Positions 22,910-31,138 of a stretch of DNA of 48,527 bases are shown here, in pieces; position 1 is the first letter of the stretch, and every line of letters starts with the position of its first letter. A program made the translations under genes and the position numbers. The DNA comes from a virus: the IMG/VR virus record IMGVR_UViG_3300009124_000031, positions 1 to 48,527 of that record, one strand, 5' to 3'. Below the pieces are notes generated by a model. The model did no database searches. It was not told the origin of the DNA and was given only the letters and a program-made list of their open reading frames with translations.

Positions 22910-25027
22910 ATGATCAGTCAAGAAATCAAAGGTCAACTTGCCAAACTGCTCGCAACAGAAAATCTGATCGTAGAGCACAAGCGTGTGTCCACTGCTTCAT
23001 TTGATGTGAACAAGCGGGTCCTTGTCCTTCCTGTTTGGGATCGTGCTAAACCTGTAGTCTATGACCTCCTGGTCGGTCATGAAGTCGGACATGCATTGTA
23101 TACACCTAACGAAGACTGGACCAAGCGCACAAAAGCACCTAAGGACTATATCAATGTGGTAGAGGATGCTCGTATCGAAAAGATGATGAAGCGTAAGTAT
23201 CCTGGTCTTGCCAAGACTTTCTACAAAGGATATCAAGTTCTCCATGACGAAGATTTCTTCTCTGTCAAAGATGTAGATTTTGAAGAAGTAAAATTTATTG
23301 ATCGTATTAACTTGCACTTCAAGGTTGGTGCATATGATCGTATTCCTTTTGCTCCAGAGGAGCAAGAATATGTTGACATGATTGACAAGATCGAGACCTT
23401 TGATGATGTTGTAAAGGTCTGTAATCTTATTTGGGATTTTATCAAAGAAGATCCTAAAGAGATGGAAACTGAAACAAACTCTGTCTCACAATCTGGGCAG
23501 CAATCTACTTCTCCCGAAGGATCTGCTGGTGGTGAAATGACCCACGAAGATATGCTAGAAGAAGCAGAACGTCGCGAAGATGAAAACGAAAGTAGCGGTG
23601 CCGAAAAATCTGAGGGGCAATCTGATAAACCTTCTGGTGGGGATATTGGTAGTTCTGACACACAGTCATCTTTTGATGAAGCAATGGAAGAACTTACAGA
23701 CATCCATCGTTACGGTCGTGACATGGTTTATCTGGAGATCCCCAATGTCTACGAAGAAAACATCATTGTAGAAACTGAAGACATTCATAATTACATTGAA
23801 GGTTTTTGGCAAGATAAGGAAACTTATGAAGATGCTTTCTCGTTTCCAGATGACATGTATACTAAATTTAAGAAGGAAGCGCAGAAGGAGGTAAACTACC
23901 TTGTTAAAGAGTTTGAGTGCCGTAAGTCTGCTGACGCTTACGCTCGTGCTGGTCAATCTAAAACTGGTGTGCTTGATACTACTAAGCTTCATACTTATAA
24001 GTTCAATGATGACATCTTCAAGAAAGTAACTGTGCTTCCTGATGGTAAGAACCACGGTATGATCTTTGTCCTTGACTGGTCTGGTTCTATGGGCAATGTT
24101 ATGACTGATACCATCAAGCAACTTTACAACTTGATGTGGTTCTGTCGCAAAGTTCAGATCCCATTTGAGGTGTATGCTTTTACATATTCTTGGACCAATC
24201 GTCTTATCGATCCCCAGTGGGACGAAGATGAGAATATCAAGTACGATCGTGAAAGCAACATGTTTAACATTCACGATAACTTCCACCTCTTCAAGTTCTT
24301 CAGTTCCGATACAAACAACAAAACGTTTGAGCAACAGTGTAAGAACATTTGGCGTATTACTACAGCGTTATCCTATTACGTTGCTTCTTATCAAGTTCCT
24401 CCTGGTCTTGATCTGAGTGGCACTCCTCTTAACGAAACTATTATTTGCCTGAAGAAGATCATTCCAAATTTCATCAAAAAGTTCTCTATCCAGAAGGCAA
24501 ACGTTTGTATCCTCACCGATGGTGAAAGCAACAGCATCTATCATGATGTGGAGATCAACCGTAATGGTCATCATTACATTGGAAAGAATGTTGTTGATCA
24601 GGGAAAGTGTCTGCGTGATCGTAAACTTGGTCGCGTGTACAAAGAGTTTGAGAATGATTTTGAAACTTGGGTCACCAATGTTCTCATTCAAAACCTCAAG
24701 GATAATTTCCCTAATGTCAATCTGATTGGTTTCCGTATCTGTACTACTGGGGAGTTTACTCGTCTCCATCGTTGTATTCACAACACCGTGTGGAATGATG
24801 ATGCTCACCTGAAAGTATGGAGAAAGCAAAAGTCTTGGACATTCCAATACTCTGGATGGGATGCTTTCTATGCAATTTCTACTACTGGTCTGTCTTCAGA
24901 TCAAAACAATTTGGATGTTGCTGAAGATGCAACCAAAGCGCAGATCACTAAAGCATTCAAGACTATGCTTAAATCTAAGACCGTGAACAAGAAAATTTTG
25001 AATTCATTTGCAACGCTGGTGTCTTGA
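22910..25027 (+). CDS. VWA-domain protein with HEVGH zinc-protease motif (CobT-like)
   Basis: A 705-residue protein. Near the N-terminus is HEVGHALYTP (H57-H61), a zinc-metallopeptidase signature, followed by NVVEDARIEKMMKRKYPG. Residues about 185-260 are acidic and low complexity, as in CobT. The C-terminal half is a von Willebrand A domain with MIDAS DWSGSMG (D389, S391, S393) and a later ILTDGES. CobT-like VWA proteins work with MoxR-type AAA+ ATPases; a CobS-like one lies at 25694. Cyanophage versions are annotated after cobaltochelatase, but no CobN is seen here. CAGGAGACGCC supports ATG 22910 over ATG 22889. Confidence 0.82.
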   Translation: MISQEIKGQLAKLLATENLIVEHKRVSTASFDVNKRVLVLPVWDRAKPVVYDLLVGHEVGHALYTPNEDWTKRTKAPKDYINVVEDARIEKMMKRKYPGLAKTFYKGYQVLHDEDFFSVKDVDFEEVKFIDRINLHFKVGAYDRIPFAPEEQEYVDMIDKIETFDDVVKVCNLIWDFIKEDPKEMETETNSVSQSGQQSTSPEGSAGGEMTHEDMLEEAERREDENESSGAEKSEGQSDKPSGGDIGSSDTQSSFDEAMEELTDIHRYGRDMVYLEIPNVYEENIIVETEDIHNYIEGFWQDKETYEDAFSFPDDMYTKFKKEAQKEVNYLVKEFECRKSADAYARAGQSKTGVLDTTKLHTYKFNDDIFKKVTVLPDGKNHGMIFVLDWSGSMGNVMTDTIKQLYNLMWFCRKVQIPFEVYAFTYSWTNRLIDPQWDEDENIKYDRESNMFNIHDNFHLFKFFSSDTNNKTFEQQCKNIWRITTALSYYVASYQVPPGLDLSGTPLNETIICLKKIIPNFIKKFSIQKANVCILTDGESNSIYHDVEINRNGHHYIGKNVVDQGKCLRDRKLGRVYKEFENDFETWVTNVLIQNLKDNFPNVNLIGFRICTTGEFTRLHRCIHNTVWNDDAHLKVWRKQKSWTFQYSGWDAFYAISTTGLSSDQNNLDVAEDATKAQITKAFKTMLKSKTVNKKILNSFATLVS

Positions 25028-25052
25028 CATTTGCGGGTGCATCTCATATAAT
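25024..25052 (+). promoter_or_regulatory. Perfect sigma-70-type promoter (TTGACA, 17 bases, TATAAT)
   Basis: TTGACA at 25024-25029 overlaps the stop codon of the previous gene; TATAAT is at 25047-25052. Both boxes match the bacterial consensus exactly, with optimal spacing. It drives the gene at 25078 and probably what follows. Confidence 0.88.
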
Positions 25053-25077
25053 TAATTCTGTAAATTGACATGAACTC

Positions 25078-25626
25078 ATGCTTCATTCTCTAATCGACAA
25101 AGAAGACTGGTATGGAGTGATGGATCTCTATGCCGAGTGGGCACCAAATAACAAGAAAAAGTGCCACACTGGTTTTGCAAAAACTAAAATGCCTCTAGAA
25201 CAATTTACCAGTCCTTGGGGTATTATCAATTTCCTCAAAGAATCTGGTGTCAACCAGGATCTTGCGGAACATACTCGCCTTCGTATCTCCACTATTCTCT
25301 CTAAAGATCCTGCATCTGCAGAGAAAAAAGCAAAAGTTTTTTCAAAACTTTTTCAAAACCTCATTGAAACTAAGAAAAATAACCTGAAGAAAAGGGAGGC
25401 TAAGCATAAAGTAGAAGCCGCCAAGAAGCAACGTAATGCTGAAAAGGCATTGCAGCAGTTTTTCCAAAACGATCTGCCTCTTCAAGACGTTCTTCTTACT
25501 GAGGAACCTGTAGTTTCTGAACCAACCACGGAAATGTCTGATAGCACAGGCAAGATCATGGTTGAACTCCTGAAAGCAGGGGCGAAGGAAATCAAGTCTC
25601 CCGATGGGTGGGTGGTCCAATCCTGA
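25078..25626 (+). CDS. Hypothetical protein between CobT-like and CobS-like genes
   Basis: A 182-residue soluble protein. N-terminal segment LIDKEDWYGVMDLYAEWAPN; the middle is a Lys/Ala-rich helix (about residues 95-125) likely to be coiled coil; the acidic C-terminus ends in ELLKAGAKEIKSPDGWVVQS. It has its own consensus promoter upstream. I do not recognise the family. Being placed between a VWA protein and its likely AAA+ partner suggests an adaptor or substrate of that pair, which is inference. Confidence 0.6.
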   Translation: MLHSLIDKEDWYGVMDLYAEWAPNNKKKCHTGFAKTKMPLEQFTSPWGIINFLKESGVNQDLAEHTRLRISTILSKDPASAEKKAKVFSKLFQNLIETKKNNLKKREAKHKVEAAKKQRNAEKALQQFFQNDLPLQDVLLTEEPVVSEPTTEMSDSTGKIMVELLKAGAKEIKSPDGWVVQS

Positions 25627-25661
25627 ACCTGTCCACTAACCGCTTTCTTGAACACCATCCT

Positions 25662-25670
25662 TGTTATACT
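25662..25670 (+). promoter_or_regulatory. Extended -10 promoter for the CobS-like gene
   Basis: TGTTATACT: a TGN extension directly before TATACT (25665-25670), 23 bases before ATG 25694. No good -35 box is present at 17 bases (TTGAAC at 25648 is only 11 away), as is allowed for extended -10 promoters. Confidence 0.5.
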
Positions 25671-25693
25671 TACAACGTACTCAAGAAAACGCC

Positions 25694-26752
25694 ATGACTA
25701 TCAAATCCAATTTTGAAGTTTCCGATCTCCGTGACAAGTATGGTAATGATGTGACTGCAGCAAACCTGCGTGAGTTTGCATCCGAAGTTGGTCTTTCTTA
25801 TCCTACGGTCGTCAAGCGTCTCGATCAGTATAAAATTTCTCGTGGTCTGTGGCGTTTGACTATTGAAGAAGCTCGCGAACAACTTGAGGAACAGATTGCT
25901 CCCGCTCGGGAAAAAATCAATCTTGTTCCTGTTCATGATGACAATTATGTCCCGTTCGGTAACTTTTCTGATGTTAAGAAGATCATCAAGTCCAAGATCT
26001 TCTATCCTACTTTCATTACTGGCATGTCTGGTAATGGCAAAACTTGTTCTGTAGAGCAGGCATGTTCTCAACTGGGTCGTGAATTGATCCGTGTAAACAT
26101 TACAATTGAAACTGATGAAGATGACCTCATCGGTGGTTTCCGCCTTGTGGATGGGAACACTGTTTGGCATAATGGTCCCGTTATTGATGCACTTCAGCGG
26201 GGTGCAATCCTTCTACTTGATGAAGTTGATCTTGCCTCAAACAAGATCCTCTGTCTCCAGTCTGTACTAGAGGGTAAGGGCGTCTTCCTGAAGAAGATTG
26301 GCAAGTATGTCCAACCTGCTCCTGGTTTCAATGTGATTGCTACTGCCAACACCAAAGGTAAGGGTTCTGATGACGGTCGCTTCATCGGCACCAACGTTCT
26401 CAACGAAGCATTCCTTGAGCGTTTCGCCTTGACCTTTGAGCAGGAGTATCCTACCCCTGCTGTTGAGAGCAAGATCTTGAAGAAGGTTGGTACTGATGAT
26501 GATTTTGCTGAGAACCTTGCCAACTGGGCAGATATCATCCGTAAAACTTTCAAAGATGGTGGTATCGATGAGGTGATCTCTACCCGTCGTCTGGTCCACA
26601 TCATGCGAGCATTCTCTATCTGGGGTGATCGTATGAAGGCAATCAAAGTTTGTGTGAACCGTTTCGATGATGAGACTAAGCAGTCCTTCATCGAATTGTA
26701 TGATAAAATTGATGCTGACGTTAACACTGAGGAAGAAGATGCCGCAAACTAG
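25694..26752 (+). CDS. cobS: CobS-like MoxR-family AAA+ ATPase
   Basis: A 352-residue AAA+ protein. An N-terminal region of about 90 residues includes a helix-turn-helix-like LREFASEVGLSYPTVVKRLDQY. Walker A is GMSGNGKT (110-117), Walker B ILLLDEVDLAS near 172-180, and sensor 1 IATANTKGKG near 215. The closest known relatives are CobS cobaltochelatase subunits and MoxR chaperones. Cyanophages carry it widely, usually called cobS; a link to cobalamin synthesis has not been shown in this sequence, since CobN is absent. Its partner is probably the VWA protein at 22910. Confidence 0.88.
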   Translation: MTIKSNFEVSDLRDKYGNDVTAANLREFASEVGLSYPTVVKRLDQYKISRGLWRLTIEEAREQLEEQIAPAREKINLVPVHDDNYVPFGNFSDVKKIIKSKIFYPTFITGMSGNGKTCSVEQACSQLGRELIRVNITIETDEDDLIGGFRLVDGNTVWHNGPVIDALQRGAILLLDEVDLASNKILCLQSVLEGKGVFLKKIGKYVQPAPGFNVIATANTKGKGSDDGRFIGTNVLNEAFLERFALTFEQEYPTPAVESKILKKVGTDDDFAENLANWADIIRKTFKDGGIDEVISTRRLVHIMRAFSIWGDRMKAIKVCVNRFDDETKQSFIELYDKIDADVNTEEEDAAN

Positions 26753-26915
26753 GACTGATAAGTTCCACGGTTATGTCAACCATCTTGCCATGCTTGACAC
26801 TGGCAAGACTGTTAAGATCTTAGGTGGCGAGGGTCTAAAGTTGTTTGTCAAAGATCTTGACGGCAACGTACAAGAATGCTACCATAATAATATTCGCCAT
26901 ATTTGGGGTAAATGA
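26739..26915 (+). CDS. Small conserved hypothetical protein
   Basis: A 58-residue protein starting MPQTRTDKFHGYVNHLAMLD at ATG 26739, overlapping the cobS-like stop by 14 bases. Its beta-type core KTVKILGGEGLKLFVKDLDG looks like a small barrel. ATGA overlap with the next gene. Function unknown. Confidence 0.55.
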   Translation: MPQTRTDKFHGYVNHLAMLDTGKTVKILGGEGLKLFVKDLDGNVQECYHNNIRHIWGK

Positions 26916-27199
26916 CTTTTAAATATAATGAAGATGAACTCCTGCGGGAGTTACGTGATTACATTTCTGGAACCTACAATCAACATTACTCTGCTGGTAA
27001 TGACGCTATCCAAACGTTAGATTTGATTGAAGCATGTGGTGACGCTGAGGCATTCTGCCGAAGCAATATCCTCAAGTATGCTTCTCGCTATGATAAGAAG
27101 GGAACTGCTCGACGGGACATTATCAAGATCCTGCACTACGGTTTGCTCCTCCTACACTTTTCTGACAAAACTAACGAAACTGAAACCTATCCTCAATGA
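26912..27199 (+). CDS. DUF3310-like protein (SaV-like)
   Basis: A 95-residue helical protein. YNQHYSAGNDAIQTLDLIEA, then EAFCRSNILKYASRYDKKG and IIKILHYGLLLLHF, follow the DUF3310 pattern (H-Y ... D-L-I-E ... F-C-x-x-N-x-x-K-Y-x-x-R ... K-x-G) common in phages. DUF3310 proteins are often called nucleotide kinase-like, but the role is not established. It lies upstream of the sliding clamp in an ATGA-coupled chain. Confidence 0.7.
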   Translation: MTFKYNEDELLRELRDYISGTYNQHYSAGNDAIQTLDLIEACGDAEAFCRSNILKYASRYDKKGTARRDIIKILHYGLLLLHFSDKTNETETYPQ

Positions 27200-27861
27200 G
27201 TAAAGTTACCCTATCAAACCAAACTCTCAACGTACTTAAAAACTATTCTACGATCAATAGTTCAATTCTCATTCGAGAAGGTAATCAACTGAAGACTATC
27301 AGCGTCGGTGAAAACTCTATTGCACAATACACTTGTGAAGAAACTTTTCCACAGACGTTTGGTATCTACGATCTAAACCAGTTTCTTTCTGGTCTTACTC
27401 TTTTCAACGATCCAGTTCTGGAGTTTGCTGGTGACGAGTATGTGACTATTCGCAGTAAAGGGCAGAGTGCTAAGTATTACTTCTCCAATCCAGAGATTAC
27501 ACTTAAGTCTGCTCCTGACCGCAATGTCAACTTCCCCGAAACTGACATTGAATTTGATCTTTCGATGGAGCAGATCTCTGGACTTCACAAAGCGTCTAGC
27601 GTTTACAGTATTCCTGATCTTTCTTTCATGTCTACTAGTAGCGGGGTTAGCCTGAGTGTCTGTGACCGAGAGAATGAAACTGGCAACGTCTTCTCTGTTG
27701 ATGTTCCAGGAACTTCTACTGGAGAGTATGAGCTTTTCATGAAGATGGAAAACGTTCGTCTCCTTCCTGGTGACTACAAAGTAAAAGTTTCCAGCAAACT
27801 TATTACTGAGTGGAAGCACAAATCCCTAGACCTTACTTATTACGTTGCCTTAGAACCTTGA
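27196..27861 (+). CDS. gp45: Sliding clamp gp45
   Basis: A 221-residue DNA polymerase processivity clamp, also a co-activator of late transcription in T4. Family segments: SNQTLNVLKNYSTINSSILIREGN, ETFPQTFGIYDLNQFLSGLTLF and the C-terminal KHKSLDLTYYVALEP. T4 gp45 has 228 residues. It is coupled to the gene before it and to the AdoMet decarboxylase gene after it (TTGA). The loader genes gp44 and gp62 are nearby. Confidence 0.94.
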   Translation: MSKVTLSNQTLNVLKNYSTINSSILIREGNQLKTISVGENSIAQYTCEETFPQTFGIYDLNQFLSGLTLFNDPVLEFAGDEYVTIRSKGQSAKYYFSNPEITLKSAPDRNVNFPETDIEFDLSMEQISGLHKASSVYSIPDLSFMSTSSGVSLSVCDRENETGNVFSVDVPGTSTGEYELFMKMENVRLLPGDYKVKVSSKLITEWKHKSLDLTYYVALEP

Positions 27862-28193
27862 AACATATTCTCTTTACCTTAAAGGGTTGCACGAAAGATC
27901 TTCTAAATGACGAAGAGTTCGTTAGGGATATTGTTTACACTGCATCCAGGAAGTGCAAATCAACTTTGCTTGCTTTGCACTCTCATAAGTTTGATCCTCA
28001 GGGTGTAACCTGTGTCGCCATGCTTGCTGAAAGTCATATCAGCATTCATACGTGGCCAGAGAAAGGAATGGCGGTGTGTGATATTTTCACATGCGGTGAG
28101 CATACTAAACCCAAAAAGGGTGTAGAGTATATGCAAATGATGTTCAATGCCACGGATATCATATCTAAATCATTTACCAGACCACTTGAATGA
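27858..28193 (+). CDS. speD: S-adenosylmethionine decarboxylase proenzyme
   Basis: A 111-residue pyruvoyl enzyme making decarboxylated AdoMet for spermidine synthesis. AESHISIHTWPEKG holds the self-cleavage site between Glu58 and Ser59, with the catalytic His following; CDIFTCGEHTKP supplies the catalytic Cys. This is the short prokaryotic class 1B type. The start is taken as TTG 27858, which overlaps the gp45 stop (TTGA) and gives the family start KHILFTLKGC. No in-frame ATG gives a plausible N-terminus. Polyamines could help pack phage DNA. Confidence 0.9.
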   Translation: MKHILFTLKGCTKDLLNDEEFVRDIVYTASRKCKSTLLALHSHKFDPQGVTCVAMLAESHISIHTWPEKGMAVCDIFTCGEHTKPKKGVEYMQMMFNATDIISKSFTRPLE

Positions 28194-29134
28194 GCAAAGA
28201 GTTTCTTTGGGTTGAGAAGTATCGACCCAGTAAAGTTGAAGACTGTATTCTTCCTGAGAGCACCAAAGAGGTGTTCCAGGGTTTTGTCAACCAGGGAGAA
28301 ATCCCTAACCTGCTACTCGCTGGAACTGCAGGTGTTGGCAAGACTACGGTTGCTAAAGCATTGTGTGATGAGATCGGTGCTTCCTATATCGTGATCAATG
28401 GATCCGATGAGGGACGCTTTCTAGATACCGTGAGGAACCGTGTGAGGCAGTTTGCTACAACGGTCTCCTTGACCTCTGGAGCGTCCCACAAGGTCGTTAT
28501 CATCGATGAGGCAGACAACACCACTAACGACGTGCAACTGTCTCTCAGGACCGCTGTGGAGGAGTTCCATGGTAACTGTCGTTTCATCTTCACCTGCAAC
28601 TTCCCTAACAAGATCATTGAACCGCTGCACTCACGCTGCACGGTAATTGACTTTAGGGTCAAGAATGGTAGCAAGATGGAACTGCAGGGAGCATTCTTCA
28701 TGCGTCTCAAACAGATCTTGAAGGAGAACAAAGTTGAGCATGATGATAAAGTTCTGGTAAAACTTATCCAACGTTTTTATCCAGACTGGCGTCGTCTGAT
28801 CAATGAGTGTCAGCGATATGCTTCTACTGGAAAAATCGATGCAGCTATCCTTTCTGAGATTGCTGACGTAAGCATCGAACAACTTATGTACTCTTTGAAG
28901 AACAGAGAGTTTACTAACGTGAAGAAATGGGTAGTCAATAATATTGATGGAGACCCAAATATTATCTTCCGAAAGATCTATGATGGTCTCTACGAAACTA
29001 TCAAAACATCTTCTATTCCAGAAGCAGTATTGATCTTGGCGAAGTATCAGTATCAAATTGCTTTTGTTGCTGACCAGGAGATCAACATGCTTGCATGTCT
29101 AACTGAAATTATGATGGGATGTGAATTCAAATGA
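28190..29134 (+). CDS. gp44: Clamp loader large subunit gp44
   Basis: A 314-residue AAA+ clamp loader ATPase. It starts with WVEKYRPSKVEDCILP, has Walker A AGTAGVGKTT (residues 44-53), Walker B VVIIDEADN and the Arg-finger SRC-type motif PLHSRCTVIDF. T4 gp44 has 319 residues. ATGA coupling to speD before it and to the small gene after it. It partners with gp62 at 31092. Confidence 0.95.
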   Translation: MSKEFLWVEKYRPSKVEDCILPESTKEVFQGFVNQGEIPNLLLAGTAGVGKTTVAKALCDEIGASYIVINGSDEGRFLDTVRNRVRQFATTVSLTSGASHKVVIIDEADNTTNDVQLSLRTAVEEFHGNCRFIFTCNFPNKIIEPLHSRCTVIDFRVKNGSKMELQGAFFMRLKQILKENKVEHDDKVLVKLIQRFYPDWRRLINECQRYASTGKIDAAILSEIADVSIEQLMYSLKNREFTNVKKWVVNNIDGDPNIIFRKIYDGLYETIKTSSIPEAVLILAKYQYQIAFVADQEINMLACLTEIMMGCEFK

Positions 29135-29322
29135 ATGTACCTACGCAAGAAGAACTGATCCACCTGAAGATCCAAGCAGCACTGCGAGAGCATATGTTTG
29201 ATGATACTGAGATGAAGTATCTTGGTGAACGTGCTGGACATCACTGGTATCTGGTAGCAGGAGAACATAAAGTTCCTGCATGTGATATTGAAGAATTTGA
29301 AAGAGTTGATGATGAAAGTTAA
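29131..29322 (+). CDS. Small hypothetical protein
   Basis: A 63-residue acidic protein in the place where T4 has gp62, but too short and unlike it; gp62 is found at 31092. Core: MFDDTEMKYLGERAGHHWYL, then VAGEHKVPACDIEEFERV. ATGA overlap with gp44. Not recognised beyond a likely cyanophage family. Confidence 0.55.
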   Translation: MNVPTQEELIHLKIQAALREHMFDDTEMKYLGERAGHHWYLVAGEHKVPACDIEEFERVDDES

Positions 29323-29566
29323 AACTACACCAGAGAATGTAGGAGAAGCAAACGAAGCGTTGTTTCGTGCTACAATGAACTTACCTGCTGCTGCCGCTCA
29401 CTGTGGCATGACGCAGAAAGAAATGAAGTTAACCTTTTGGGAATACCTTAAATATCATGCCCCAGACTTTGAAATCCCTGAAAACACCTCTTCGCTACCC
29501 AGGGGGGAAAAGCAGAGCCCTAAGCAAACTGTTCCAATTCCTCCCAGACCTTTCCCAGGTAAGTGA
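29312..29566 (+). CDS. Small conserved cyanophage protein overlapping dam
   Basis: An 84-residue ORF (ATG 29312, or 29309 one codon earlier). The core KVKTTPENVGEANEALFRAT, then MNLPAAAAHCGMTQKEMKLTFWEYL, looks like a helix-turn-helix-type small family of cyanophages. The last 36 codons overlap dam in another frame and encode a Pro-rich tail of no clear character. Function unknown; DNA binding is possible. Confidence 0.6.
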   Translation: MKVKTTPENVGEANEALFRATMNLPAAAAHCGMTQKEMKLTFWEYLKYHAPDFEIPENTSSLPRGEKQSPKQTVPIPPRPFPGK

Positions 29567-30302
29567 ATACCGCGAACCATTTGTTGGTGGTGGTTCTGTA
29601 GCACTAGAAGTTTCTAAGCGTTATCCTAAAATGGATATCTGGATCAATGATTTGTATGAACCTCTCTACAATTTCTGGTGCGAACTACGAGATCATGGAC
29701 AACAACTCCGAGACGAACTGGTCCAACTTAAACACAGACATATCGATAGGGTATCAGCAAAAAATCTATTCCTTGACGCCAAAGGATATCTTGAGCGACC
29801 TGTGGACGACACTGAAAATTTCCACCGTGCTGTTTCCTTCTATATTGTTAATAAGTGTTCTTTCTCGGGTCTTACTGAATCCAGTTCATTCTCGCCACAA
29901 GCAAGTGACAGCAACTTCTCCTTCAGTGGAATTGACCGATTGTCAGAATACCAAAAACTAATTGCTAACTGGAAAATCACTAACCTAAGTTATGAAGAGC
30001 TCCTCACCGATAACCGAAAAGTATTCACCTACCTTGATCCCCCCTACGAAATCGGATCTAACCTTTACGGTCGTCGCGGGTCAATGCACAAGTCCTTCGA
30101 CCATGATCAGTTTGCTCTCGACTGCGATCGTTTTGTTAGTCCTCAACTTATTTCTTACAATTCGTCGCAACTGATCCGAGACCGTTTCAAGGAGTGGACA
30201 GCTGCTGAATTTGCACACACTTACACCATGCGCTCCGTAGGGAGTTATAATACAGATCAAGCGTCTCGCAAGGAACTCGTCCTTACTAACTATGAAATGT
30301 GA
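29457..30302 (+). CDS. dam: DNA adenine methyltransferase (Dam family)
   Basis: A 281-residue N6-adenine methylase. PLRYPGGKSRAL near the N-terminus and REPFVGGGSVALEV form the AdoMet-binding motifs, and LDPPYEIG (D194) is the catalytic DPPY motif. The SFYIVNKCSFSGLTESSSFS segment is typical of the T4/EcoDam (GATC) group. GATC sites are common in this window, so the phage DNA is probably modified. It overlaps the previous gene by 110 bases. Confidence 0.92.
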   Translation: MPQTLKSLKTPLRYPGGKSRALSKLFQFLPDLSQVSEYREPFVGGGSVALEVSKRYPKMDIWINDLYEPLYNFWCELRDHGQQLRDELVQLKHRHIDRVSAKNLFLDAKGYLERPVDDTENFHRAVSFYIVNKCSFSGLTESSSFSPQASDSNFSFSGIDRLSEYQKLIANWKITNLSYEELLTDNRKVFTYLDPPYEIGSNLYGRRGSMHKSFDHDQFALDCDRFVSPQLISYNSSQLIRDRFKEWTAAEFAHTYTMRSVGSYNTDQASRKELVLTNYEM

Positions 30303-30432
30303 AGTTACTCTCTACGTTGCTGGCAAGGTCTTCAAGGAAGAAGTCTATGCTCGTGACTACCAAGAAGCACGGGAAGTTGCCCTTGCTCGCAATCCTAATG
30401 CAAAAGTTATGGGGGTTACAGCGAAGTTCTAA
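30292..30432 (+). CDS. 46-residue conserved cyanophage protein
   Basis: ATG 30292 overlaps the dam stop by 11 bases. It is a small beta-alpha protein (MKCEVTLYVAGKVFKEEVYA, then DYQEAREVALARNPNAKVMG) ending VTAKF. I recognise this as a recurrent small cyanophage protein of unknown function. Stop overlaps the next ATG (TAATG). Confidence 0.65.
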   Translation: MKCEVTLYVAGKVFKEEVYARDYQEAREVALARNPNAKVMGVTAKF

Positions 30433-30944
30433 TGAATATATTTGTCACACATGAATTCCCAGCAGAGAGTGCTGTAGTTCTACCTGATAAACACATTGTC
30501 AAGATGCCACTAGAGTGCTGTCAAATGCTGTCTATCGTGGCATCAGACAAGTGGGGTCATGGTTATGGCACTCTTCCTAGAGCAGATGGTCAACCCTATG
30601 CTACTGAGAAGGGTGCGTTTCGTAATCATCCTTGTACAGTCTGGGCACGAGAAAGTATCCACAATGCATATTGGTTGATCAAGCATGGTATGAATTTGTG
30701 CGACGAATATACACTTCGTTATAACAAACATCATACATGCTATAATACTTTATTACATGCTTACTATCTTTTTCCTAAAGGTAAGATTACTGAGCACACA
30801 CCATTTGTTCGTGCTATGCCTGACGAGTATAAGTTTGATATGAATATTACAACTTTCGATGCTTACAAAATGTATATTGCATCAAAACCCTGGGTAGCAG
30901 ATAACTACCTCCGTATGCCTAATCGTAAACCAGAGTGGGTGTAA
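30432..30944 (+). CDS. Pyrimidine-dimer DNA glycosylase-like protein
   Basis: A 170-residue protein. MNIFVTHEFPAESAVVLPDK, then HIVKMPLECCQMLSIV, NHPCTVWARESIHNAYWLIK and LCDEYTLRYNKHH follow the pattern of a phage family related to T4 DenV (endonuclease V) and the Pyr_excise domain. T4 DenV has 138 residues. If active it would remove UV-made dimers, useful for phages of sunlit water. The catalytic residue is not obvious to me, so the enzyme role is inferred. Confidence 0.65.
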   Translation: MNIFVTHEFPAESAVVLPDKHIVKMPLECCQMLSIVASDKWGHGYGTLPRADGQPYATEKGAFRNHPCTVWARESIHNAYWLIKHGMNLCDEYTLRYNKHHTCYNTLLHAYYLFPKGKITEHTPFVRAMPDEYKFDMNITTFDAYKMYIASKPWVADNYLRMPNRKPEWV

Positions 30945-31138
30945 TGTGGAGAATTTGGGCAAAAGCACTAGGTGAAAAGTATGGACGCACAGACAGAGAG
31001 GCTGATACTATTGCTGGCATACGCACCTTTATTTTTATTTCTTACTTGGTTACCAACCTTTTTATTATTAGTGGAGTGATTAGACACTGGAATGACGTAC
31101 CAACTCAAAGACTACCTGTACAGCATCAATCAATCTAA
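30944..31138 (+). CDS. Small membrane protein
   Basis: A 64-residue protein in a TAATG overlap with the gene before it. WRIWAKALGEKYGRTDREAD leads into one membrane helix (about residues 26-45, IRTFIFISYLVTNLFIISGV) and a basic tail that overlaps gp62 in another frame. The pattern recurs in cyanophages next to gp62. Function unknown. Confidence 0.6.
   Translation: MWRIWAKALGEKYGRTDREADTIAGIRTFIFISYLVTNLFIISGVIRHWNDVPTQRLPVQHQSI

Noticed and set aside
29131-29322. Small gene after gp44 as gp62
   Set aside because: T4 order suggests gp62 there, but the 63-residue product lacks gp62 motifs; the gene at 31092 has them.
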